Assembly (NCBI GenBank): GCA_029260155.1
Contig: JAJDDU010000201.1
Span: 1-5,648 of the forward strand
DNA length: 5,648 nucleotides
Direction of reading: 5' to 3'
Source of the DNA: Phycisphaerae bacterium
GTDB taxonomy: Bacteria > Planctomycetota > Phycisphaerae > UBA1845
The first letter of the stretch is position 1, and each line of letters begins with the position of its first letter. The notes below the pieces were generated by a model that was given only the letters and a program-made list of their open reading frames with translations, was not told the origin of the DNA and searched no databases. Positions 1 to 4,762 of the stretch are shown in pieces. The position numbers and the translations under genes are program-made.

Positions 1-150
1 GAGCGTGCAGAGGCCGACGCTCTGTCGCAAGACGTTCCCCCGAACCTCTTGCTCAACCGACTCTGCTGTGACGCAGGTCGCGCAGCACAATACCGCGGCG
101 AACGCGCTCCACCGCACGCAGCACGCATCAAGAACAGTAGCCGGCTTCAT
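1..150 (-). CDS. Secreted protein of unknown function, N-terminal part only
   Basis: Fifty codons without a stop run leftwards from an ATG at 150-148 to the window edge, so the gene is cut off. The ATG overlaps the TGA stop of pyruvate kinase (149-147) as ATGA, an arrangement typical of translational coupling in an operon. The N-terminus looks like a signal peptide: Lys2 and Arg13, then a hydrophobic stretch from Trp14 to about Ala29 (WSAFAAVLCCATCVTA), with a plausible signal peptidase I site after Val-Thr-Ala and a polar start to the mature part (ESVEQEVRGN). Four of the first 26 residues are cysteines within or before the hydrophobic core, but none sits in a good lipobox. There is no clear Shine-Dalgarno sequence before the ATG, which fits coupling to the upstream gene. 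The family cannot be recognised from 50 residues. The opposite strand is also open here, but that reading runs into the pyruvate kinase gene and looks less protein-like. Confidence 0.6.
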   Translation of the reverse strand, partial: MKPATVLDACCVRWSAFAAVLCCATCVTAESVEQEVRGNVLRQSVGLCTL

Positions 151-1598
151 TCTGCATTGACCAAGTGGATGGCGAGCGTCGAAGTGCGATCCGGGGCCTC
201 GGGGTCACCCACCACCACGATGAATTCGCCGTGATTGAGCGAGAACTGGTCCACAAGATCGCCTTGCAGATCGCGCCATGGGAGGCTGCCCTCGACGAAT
301 GACTCGGACAGAAGGAGCGGCGTTATGCCGAAAGAGAGCGCCATTCGCCTGCAAGTCGCCGCGCAGGACGACAGGCTAACCAGCGGAGTTGCCGAGCGGT
401 ACATGCTCATCCATTGAGCCGTTCGCCCGCTACGGCACCAGACCGCAAGCAGGTTTGCTCCTAGATCGTGTGACACCAGCACGGCACTCCGCGCGACGGC
501 GCATCGCGTTTCGTCCACCGTATGCCCGACGCGAAGCCACTCATCAACTGTCTCGTTTCGACGCATGCCCTGATCCACGCGAAACGTGCTGGCTTCGACG
601 CAGATCTTATTCATCATAGAGACAGCCTCTGCGGGATAACGACCTACCGCCGTCTCCGCCGACAGCATCACCGCGTCCGCTCCTTCAAAAACTGCGTTGG
701 CCACGTCGCTGACCTCTGCACGCGTCGGAACGGGCTGATCGACCATCGTGTGCAACATTTGCGTGGCCACGATCACCGGCTTGCCCATTTCCCGACATCG
801 CCGCACGATCATCTTTTGCAACATCGGGATGCGGGATACATCCATCTCGACGCCAAGATCGCCCCGGGCAACCAGCACACCGTCCGAGACCTCGATGATG
901 GTATCTAGCGCGTCTATCGCCTGTGGCGTTTCGATCTTCGAGATGATCGGGATGCGACTGCCAACACGCTCCAGCGCCGAACGCAAATAGACCACATCCT
1001 CCGCGCTACGCACGAAAGACAGAGCGAGAAAGTCGAAGTCGTTGGCCGCCGCCCAGGCCATGTCAGCGTGGTCTTTGTCCGTTACGGTCGACAGCGTAAG
1101 CTGAGAGTCGGGCACGTTGATGCCCTTTTGTGAGCCAATCGTCCCGCCAATTTCACACACGCACACGAGCCCATCGCTCGACTTCTCTTCGACACGCAGG
1201 CAAATGCTGCCGTCGTCGATAAGCACCCGATGCCCCACACGGATATCATCAACCAATGCCGGCGTGTTCGTACTGAAACGCGCAGCCGTACCCTCGATCG
1301 GAAACTGCACGATCAAGCAGCGATCACCAGGCCCGATATCAGCCGCGCTCGCATCGATCGACCCCGTCCGCACCTTGGGTCCGCAGAGATCCGCCATGCG
1401 GGCGATATGCACGCCCCGTTCCGCCGCAATATCCGTAAGTAGATCCAACGCACGCTTGTGCTCGGCGTGAGCACCGTGCGACATGTTGAAACGAATAACG
1501 TCTACCCCCTGGTCCACAATACGGGACAGGGTCTCGCGTGTGCTCGTTGCCGGGCCGATTGTAGCCACGATTTTCGTTGTACGCATAGCTGAACGCAT
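147..1598 (-). CDS. pyk: Pyruvate kinase
   Basis: This enzyme makes pyruvate and ATP from phosphoenolpyruvate and ADP in the last step of glycolysis, in the cytoplasm. The 483 residues are close to the usual 470-480. The order is complete: N-terminal barrel segment (TTKIVATIGP at 7-16, RFNMSHG at 36-42), the B-domain lid (about 80-158), the catalytic barrel with SKIE at 220-223 (catalytic Lys221, metal ligand Glu223), ARGDLGVE at 244-251 (metal ligand Asp247), PTRAEVSDVANAVFEG at 291-306 and MLSAETAVGRYP at 311-322, then the C-terminal domain with SGRTA at 390-394. The motif TKGPEIRT of potassium-dependent enzymes is here LCGPKVRT (71-78), with Lys75 in place of Glu. The chosen ATG at 1598 has AAGGGAG ten bases upstream. 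The internal ATG at 1586 (MRTTKIVATIGP) matches the usual family N-terminus and is an equally good start. The stop is TGA. Confidence 0.98.
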   Translation of the reverse strand: MRSAMRTTKIVATIGPATSTRETLSRIVDQGVDVIRFNMSHGAHAEHKRALDLLTDIAAERGVHIARMADLCGPKVRTGSIDASAADIGPGDRCLIVQFPIEGTAARFSTNTPALVDDIRVGHRVLIDDGSICLRVEEKSSDGLVCVCEIGGTIGSQKGINVPDSQLTLSTVTDKDHADMAWAAANDFDFLALSFVRSAEDVVYLRSALERVGSRIPIISKIETPQAIDALDTIIEVSDGVLVARGDLGVEMDVSRIPMLQKMIVRRCREMGKPVIVATQMLHTMVDQPVPTRAEVSDVANAVFEGADAVMLSAETAVGRYPAEAVSMMNKICVEASTFRVDQGMRRNETVDEWLRVGHTVDETRCAVARSAVLVSHDLGANLLAVWCRSGRTAQWMSMYRSATPLVSLSSCAATCRRMALSFGITPLLLSESFVEGSLPWRDLQGDLVDQFSLNHGEFIVVVGDPEAPDRTSTLAIHLVNAE

Positions 1599-1608
1599 CC
1601 TACAAGGA

Positions 1609-1615
1609 CTCCCTT
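1609..1615 (-). promoter_or_regulatory. Ribosome binding site of pyruvate kinase
   Basis: Read on the minus strand this is AAGGGAG, ten bases before the ATG at 1598. It supports that start over the internal ATG at 1586, which has only a weak GGA about 11 bases upstream, although family alignment slightly favours 1586. Confidence 0.5.
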
Positions 1616-1700
1616 ACCCTGTCGATTGGAAGGCCATTCCAGCAAATACAACCCCATAGGAACCTGGCTGTGGCGCTCCGCATTTCCCATGGCTTACTGA

Positions 1701-1729
1701 GTGCGTCGGCAGACCCAGCCGCCACGCAC
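1701..1729. promoter_or_regulatory. Imperfect stem-loop in the divergent spacer
   Basis: GTGCGT (1701-1706) pairs perfectly with ACGCAC (1724-1729). After a bulged C at 1707, GGC (1708-1710) can pair with GCC (1721-1723), leaving a ten-base loop. No T-run follows on either strand, so it does not look like an intrinsic terminator. It could be an operator or part of a structured leader upstream of pyruvate kinase. Confidence 0.35.
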
Positions 1730-1736
1730 CACGAAT

Positions 1737-1759
1737 TGCGTTTCCGTGAGAGAAACGCA
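1737..1759. promoter_or_regulatory. Perfect 8-base inverted repeat, possible operator
   Basis: TGCGTTTC (1737-1744) and GAAACGCA (1752-1759) are perfect reverse complements around a 7-base centre. The size and two-fold symmetry resemble a binding site for a dimeric regulator. It lies 138 bases upstream of the pyruvate kinase start and about 30 bases before the candidate rightward promoter, so it could act on either gene. Confidence 0.4.
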
Positions 1760-1789
1760 CGCATGCGAGGCGAAAATCGACGACCGGGC

Positions 1790-1818
1790 TGGAAATGACG
1801 CCACGCAGGATGTATAAG
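1790..1818 (+). promoter_or_regulatory. Candidate sigma-70-type promoter of the repeat gene
   Basis: TGGAAA (1790-1795, four of six matches to TTGACA) is followed after exactly 17 bases by TATAAG (1813-1818, five of six matches to TATAAT). Transcription would start near 1825, leaving a leader of about 125 bases before the proposed start codon. Planctomycete promoters are poorly characterised, so this is only a pattern match. Confidence 0.4.
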
Positions 1819-1937
1819 AACGGTGGGGCTGGACGATTCAACAAAAGGCGTCTTCGAAAACCGTTACGGGTGCGACGAAGACACGAGCGCGGGCGGCATG
1901 CTGACGGGCGGTGCGTGCCTGGGCTCTAGTGCCGCGC

Positions 1938-1943
1938 GGGAGG
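1938..1943 (+). promoter_or_regulatory. Ribosome binding site pointing to an ATC start codon
   Basis: GGGAGG ends 7 bases before the in-frame ATC at 1951-1953, an ideal Shine-Dalgarno distance. The next in-frame standard start, GTG at 1996, has no comparable sequence in front of it and would cut into the first repeat. This site decides the start used for the repeat gene. Confidence 0.5.
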
Positions 1944-1950
1944 CTGAACC

Positions 1951-3093
1951 ATCGCATCGCTAAAGCCACTCGGAATTGAGCAGATCCTGGCATGGGTGGA
2001 CACGCACCATGCGCGCACCGGCCAGTGGCCAAACGCCCTAGACGGCACCATTGTCGGTGCACGCGGGGAAACGTGGATGCACGTCGATGGCGCACTGGCG
2101 CACGGGCGACGCGGATTGCCGGGTGGCATGTCCCTTGAGCAACTCCTCGTCAAGCACCGAGGCTTCCGCCCTGCCAAGCATGAAGCGAATCTCACCACGC
2201 AGCAGATCCTTGGCTGGGCCGACGCCTACCACATGCGTAACGGCGAATGGCCTAGCGCACAGTCCGGTGCGATTCCCCAGACATTGGGAGAATCATGGTA
2301 CCGCATTCAAATCGCGCTGAAGCAAGGGCGACGTGGGTTGCCTGGGGGTTCGTCCTTGGCGCGGTTGTTGCAGCAAGAGCGAGACGTACGAAACAAATCC
2401 AACCTTCAGCGTCTCACCGTCAGGCAGATACTCAAGTGGGCAGACGCTCACCACAATCAGACCGGAAAGTGGCCTACGCGAGATTCGGGGGTCGTCCTGG
2501 ACGGCGACGGAACGACATGGATGGCCATCCAGGACGCGCTCTACCTCGGCGGCCGCGGACTGCGCGGAGGGAACTCACTCGCACGCCTGCTCGGTGAACA
2601 ACGCGACGTGCGTAACATCCAGAGGCTTCCCGATCTGCGCATTGCATCGATCCTCGAATGGGCCGACGTCCACCACGAACGGACCGGCGTTTGGCCGATA
2701 CGCGAATCCGGCGAGATTGTGGACACCGGCGGAGAGAATTGGGGGAGCATCGACCACGCCCTTAAAGTCGGCAGCAGAGGACTGGAGGGAAAAACCACCC
2801 TCGCCAAGCTACTCGCCGAGCAGCGTGGGAAGCGAAACCTCCGCGACCTCCCCCCCCTGATCGAATCCGAGATTCGCACGTGGGCAGTGCAACATTTCGA
2901 ACGCACCGGCCGATGGCCTTCCCAAACCACGGGCCCCATTCTTGACGCCCCAGGCGAAAAGTGGCGTAACGTCGACACCTCGCTCTACAAAGGCCTCCGA
3001 GGCCTGCCCGGCGGCTCCTCGCTCGCCCAGCTCCTCAAGGACAAGAAGAAACCCCGCCCCGTAGGCCGGAAGAAGAAGACTACATCTCAGTAA
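1951..3093 (+). CDS. Protein of five tandem 74-residue repeats, unknown function
   Basis: I recognise the repeat type from planctomycete-like genomes but know of no assigned function. With the ATC start the protein has 380 residues: a short MASLKP leader, five repeats of exactly 74 residues, and a Lys/Arg-rich tail (about the last 20). Repeats begin at 1969, 2191, 2413, 2635 and 2857. Each reads roughly L-x4-IL-x-WADxHH-x-RTGxWP, then SGxI, then GExWxxIDxAL, then RGLPGGSSLAxLL and a charged RxVRN link, suggesting short helices with conserved tryptophans. The TGxWP plus later W pattern resembles repeats found beside homing endonucleases, so nucleic-acid binding is possible, and the basic tail fits that; this is inference. 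The frame is open back to 1948 with TGA at 1945. The GTG at 1996 is the first standard start, but it would remove nine residues of repeat 1. Alternatives are an ATC start or a mutated ATG. The stop is TAA. Confidence 0.85.
   Translation: MASLKPLGIEQILAWVDTHHARTGQWPNALDGTIVGARGETWMHVDGALAHGRRGLPGGMSLEQLLVKHRGFRPAKHEANLTTQQILGWADAYHMRNGEWPSAQSGAIPQTLGESWYRIQIALKQGRRGLPGGSSLARLLQQERDVRNKSNLQRLTVRQILKWADAHHNQTGKWPTRDSGVVLDGDGTTWMAIQDALYLGGRGLRGGNSLARLLGEQRDVRNIQRLPDLRIASILEWADVHHERTGVWPIRESGEIVDTGGENWGSIDHALKVGSRGLEGKTTLAKLLAEQRGKRNLRDLPPLIESEIRTWAVQHFERTGRWPSQTTGPILDAPGEKWRNVDTSLYKGLRGLPGGSSLAQLLKDKKKPRPVGRKKKTTSQ
1969..3078 (+). repeat. Five in-frame 222-base coding repeats
   Basis: Units are 1969-2190, 2191-2412, 2413-2634, 2635-2856 and 2857-3078. 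The codon of the WP tryptophan recurs at 2026, 2248, 2470, 2692 and 2914, exactly 222 bases apart each time. The DNA copies have diverged strongly while the spacing and key residues are kept, which indicates old duplications under protein-level selection. The last unit is the least typical near its start (IRTWAVQHFERTG) and ends in the basic tail. Confidence 0.95.
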
Positions 3094-3116
3094 CGAAACT
3101 ACGCTCGTCGGGTGTC

Positions 3117-3290
3117 ATGGAGTTCACGGACTGGGGCACCTTTCGCGGAGGATGTGAGCTGCTCGGCTACGGCGAGGCGCATCGCGGTTCGGATTACATC
3201 TACCCGCGATCGGCGGTGTTTCGTCGTGGCCACACAGGAGTCGGATGCCGTTCGTACGCGGAGTTCGAACGCGTGAGTTGGAGCGAGTAA
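3117..3290 (+). CDS. Small hypothetical ORF, doubtful
   Basis: An ATG at 3117 opens 57 codons ending in TAA, 24 bases after the repeat gene. The product starts MEFTDWGTFRGGCELLGYGE and is rich in Gly, Arg, Tyr, Trp and Phe, with two cysteines. That composition looks more protein-like than random shadows, but there is no clear Shine-Dalgarno sequence and I recognise no family. It could be a small real gene, a decayed fragment of a larger one, or chance. An 87-codon minus-strand frame over the same bases looks less convincing. Confidence 0.25.
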   Translation: MEFTDWGTFRGGCELLGYGEAHRGSDYIYPRSAVFRRGHTGVGCRSYAEFERVSWSE

Positions 3291-3306
3291 ACTGTCACCG
3301 CTTGAT

Positions 3307-3335
3307 TTGAGCAGCCCTCCCAGGTAAGTTATGCA
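3307..3335 (+). promoter_or_regulatory. Candidate promoter of the selenoprotein gene
   Basis: TTGAGC (3307-3312) and TATGCA (3330-3335) are 17 bases apart, with four and three matches to the sigma-70 consensus. An overlapping alternative is TTGATT (3302-3307) with TAAGTT (3325-3330), also at 17 bases. Both are weak, but this AT-richer patch is the only plausible promoter region before the gene. Confidence 0.25.
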
Positions 3336-3350
3336 TAAGGGACGTAACTT
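3326..3350 (+). promoter_or_regulatory. Hairpin upstream of the selenoprotein gene
   Basis: AAGTTATG (3326-3333) pairs with CGTAACTT (3343-3350), eight pairs including one G-U, around a 9-base loop. TTTT lies at 3349-3352, so it could be a weak terminator for upstream transcription. It could also be an operator or leader element, since it ends 39 bases before the start codon. Confidence 0.3.
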
Positions 3351-3373
3351 TTGGAACACGGGGCTCGAGTGGC

Positions 3374-3381
3374 AAAAGGGG
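3374..3381 (+). promoter_or_regulatory. Ribosome binding site fixing the start at 3390
   Basis: AAAAGGGG ends 8 bases before the ATG at 3390. It favours that start over the in-frame TTG at 3351, which would add 13 polar residues in front of the signal peptide and has no such site. The same eight bases precede the lipoprotein gene at 4763. Confidence 0.65.
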
Positions 3382-3389
3382 AACCGTTG

Positions 3390-4115
3390 ATGCCAAGCAG
3401 ACGTTTTTACATGTCAGTGATTTTAGTCGCTGTCTCGATGTCGTTGATTGGTTGCGACTTGGGCACAGCAATCGACGCTCGCGGCGACGATGGGGCATCC
3501 ATTTCCAATGGCGAGGAGGGGCTCGGTTTAGACGTGGGAGCAGAAGGCGATCAGTCGAGCGGCGGAGAGCAGCTTGATCCCACACCGAGTGAATCACCCG
3601 ACACTACGGCCGACGACGCGCCCAATACTCAAGCTGGAGCTCCACCGGAACCCAGCGATGACGCCGTGTCGGACTTCGCGGTACTCGATGTTAATGCGGA
3701 CTCTCCTCGCAGCCAGGAACTCGTTTCACCCCGCGACTACTTGGGACGGGTATCGGCCTGGTACTTCGGCCACTCGACGTGAGGTTACTGCAAGAGCCAG
3801 TTTGGCTTTCTCAACCAGATGCAGATCGAAATCGACTCGCAGAATGCAGTGCCAACGATTCAGATCCTCGGGGTCAACGGCCCTGGATTGGAGTCCGCCA
3901 ACGGTGGCATGACCGCCGGTCGGGTACTGCCCTGGTTGCAGCCGACGACCGACGAAGACGTTTGGACGCTGTGGCACGTCGAGTATCGGGATGTGATCAT
4001 CCTCGATCCCGGCAATGGACCCGTGGGCACGTTCAACCTGACCGTCAATGATTTGTCCGACCCGGTGAACTACGCTTCCTTGAAGAATCGACTGCTCGAA
4101 TTCGCTAACGAATGA
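3390..4115 (+). CDS. Thioredoxin-fold lipoprotein with in-frame TGA, likely selenoprotein
   Basis: Read through the TGA at 3780-3782, this gives 241 residues. Residues 1-21 are a signal peptide ending in the lipobox Leu-Ile-Gly before Cys22, so the protein is probably lipid-anchored and faces out of the cytoplasm. Residues 23 to about 112 are an acidic, Gly/Ser/Pro-rich linker. From about 117 a thioredoxin-like domain begins: a strand (RVSAWYFGHST), the redox motif U131-Gly-Tyr-Cys134, a helix (KSQFGFLNQMQIEI), then strands including VPTIQILGVNG (154-164) and RDVIILDPGNGPVGTF (200-215), and a C-terminal helix. The TGA replaces the first Cys of a CGYC motif, the same tetrapeptide as in the disulfide isomerase DsbC. 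A hairpin resembling a bacterial SECIS follows at once. The downstream half has only an ATG at 3819 without a ribosome binding site, and that start would remove the active-site strand. The likely role is thiol redox chemistry outside the cytoplasm; the substrate is unknown. The alternative is a Cys codon mutated to TGA. The final stop is also TGA. Confidence 0.8.
3783..3816 (+). promoter_or_regulatory. Candidate bacterial SECIS element
   Basis: Immediately after the TGA, GGTT (3783-3786) pairs with AACC (3813-3816). Inside this, AGAGCCA (3793-3799) pairs with TGGCTTT (3803-3809), seven pairs including one G-U, closing the triloop GTT (3800-3802). Bacterial SECIS elements lie inside the coding region just after the UGA, with a short apical stem, a G among the first two loop bases and about 16-37 bases from UGA to the loop; here the loop opens with G after 17 bases. 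Both Phe codons in the stem are TTT, whereas most Phe codons elsewhere in this gene are TTC, which fits a structural constraint. SelB would be the binding partner. The folding was done by eye. Confidence 0.65.
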
Positions 4116-4232
4116 GGCAGGTAGCCCGGTTGCCGACAGCCGAAATAGTCGAAGCTGAACAGGCCGTTTCGATGTTGCAAACACGACGCGAACGGCGTTG
4201 CAAGGCAAACGCCCATACAAAGGGAGCAGACG

Positions 4233-4595
4233 GTGTCGAACGAACCAAGCTACGTGTCACCGAGTACGGTCCGGAGTCTGTGGCAGGAATATCGCATCTT
4301 CTCTGACCGCCTGGAACTGGACACGCTCTACGGTTTGATCAGCATTCCGTTCGAGCAGGTCGAGACGATTGAGCTTCGCGAGTCCGATGTCGCCGGCCTG
4401 CTCAAGGGAGACCTGCAACTGCGGAACTTTCGCCCCGCGCTCAAACTGGATTGGGCAAACTTCCTCGAACATATCGTCATCGATAAGTCGGCAGGAGCAT
4501 TTCGTCGTATCCTGATCACACCGGATGATCCGCCCGAGTTCAAGCAGTCGTTGGATGACGCCCTGACGACGTTTCGCGGCGATACGCATGCCTGA
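4233..4595 (+). CDS. Small PH-like domain protein, unknown function
   Basis: The product has 120 residues with no signal peptide or membrane segment, so it is probably cytoplasmic. It starts at GTG with AGGGAG (4221-4226) six bases upstream. The pattern suggests a run of beta strands (YRIFSDRLELDTLYGLISI, about 20-38, then QVETIELRE, about 42-50), a loop with GLLKGDLQL (55-63), further strands (ALKLDW, HIVIDK, FRRILITP) and a final amphipathic helix (PPEFKQSLDDALTTF, about 99-113). Seven strands capped by a C-terminal helix is the layout of bacterial PH-like domains, some of which bind lipid or protein partners. This is a fold guess from pattern, not a recognised family. It lies 117 bases after the selenoprotein gene and 167 before the next lipoprotein gene, in the same direction. 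The stop is TGA. Confidence 0.85.
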   Translation: MSNEPSYVSPSTVRSLWQEYRIFSDRLELDTLYGLISIPFEQVETIELRESDVAGLLKGDLQLRNFRPALKLDWANFLEHIVIDKSAGAFRRILITPDDPPEFKQSLDDALTTFRGDTHA

Positions 4596-4607
4596 TCGCC
4601 AGATGCC

Positions 4608-4618
4608 GTCACGGTGAC
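4608..4618. promoter_or_regulatory. Short palindrome after the PH-like gene
   Basis: GTCACGGTGAC is a perfect inverted repeat of two 5-base arms around one base, 12 bases after the stop at 4595. No T-run follows. It could be an operator for the next gene or chance. The rest of the spacer up to 4762 holds no gene that I can support. Confidence 0.2.
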
Positions 4619-4748
4619 CGGGCAATGGTGAGCGAGCGAACCGAGCAGCAGATGCTGAGAAGGCTGAGGAGCTAAACGGGTCAGGCCTGCTCTGTGGGGA
4701 ACCTCTCGTTCAAGTAGTTGCGAGTGATTATGCATATCGATGTTGTCG

Positions 4749-4756
4749 AAAAGGGG
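4749..4756 (+). promoter_or_regulatory. Ribosome binding site fixing the start at 4763
   Basis: AAAAGGGG ends six bases before the ATG at 4763. It argues against the in-frame TTG at 4718, which would place 15 residues, including acidic ones, before the signal peptide. Confidence 0.65.
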
Positions 4757-4762
4757 ACTCCA

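Larger units (their letters stand above)
1599..1950. other. Divergent intergenic spacer with inverted repeats
   Basis: This 352-base stretch separates the leftward pyruvate kinase gene from the rightward repeat gene. Open frames here are short and lack recognisable protein character. It contains three inverted repeats: TGGAA/TTCCA at 1627-1641, a bulged GTGCGT/ACGCAC stem at 1701-1729 and a perfect 8-base TGCGTTTC/GAAACGCA at 1737-1759, plus the palindrome CGCATGCG at 1760-1767. A candidate rightward promoter lies at 1790-1818. I could not find a convincing leftward promoter for pyruvate kinase. Confidence 0.6.

Noticed and set aside
49..234. Plus-strand ORF at the left edge
   Set aside because: It runs antisense into the pyruvate kinase 3' end and has no motif. 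The minus-strand signal-peptide frame explains the region better.
1810..1929. Short basic ORF upstream of and in frame with the repeat gene
   Set aside because: Two stops (TAG 1927, TGA 1945) separate it from the repeats and its 39 residues show no repeat similarity, so it is probably chance.
3819..4115. Independent 98-residue gene starting at ATG 3819
   Set aside because: No ribosome binding site, and the start would drop the first strand and the redox motif of the thioredoxin-like domain. It is better read as the second half of the selenoprotein.
3390..4115. Alternative genetic code reading TGA as Trp
   Set aside because: Pyruvate kinase, the PH-like gene and the last lipoprotein gene end sensibly at TGA, Trp is encoded by TGG throughout, and the GC-rich composition does not fit code 4 lineages.
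3726..4220. Minus-strand ORF of 164 codons
   Set aside because: It is antisense to the thioredoxin-like domain, whose strands, helices and CxxC-type motif are clear on the plus strand; no motif is seen in the antisense product.
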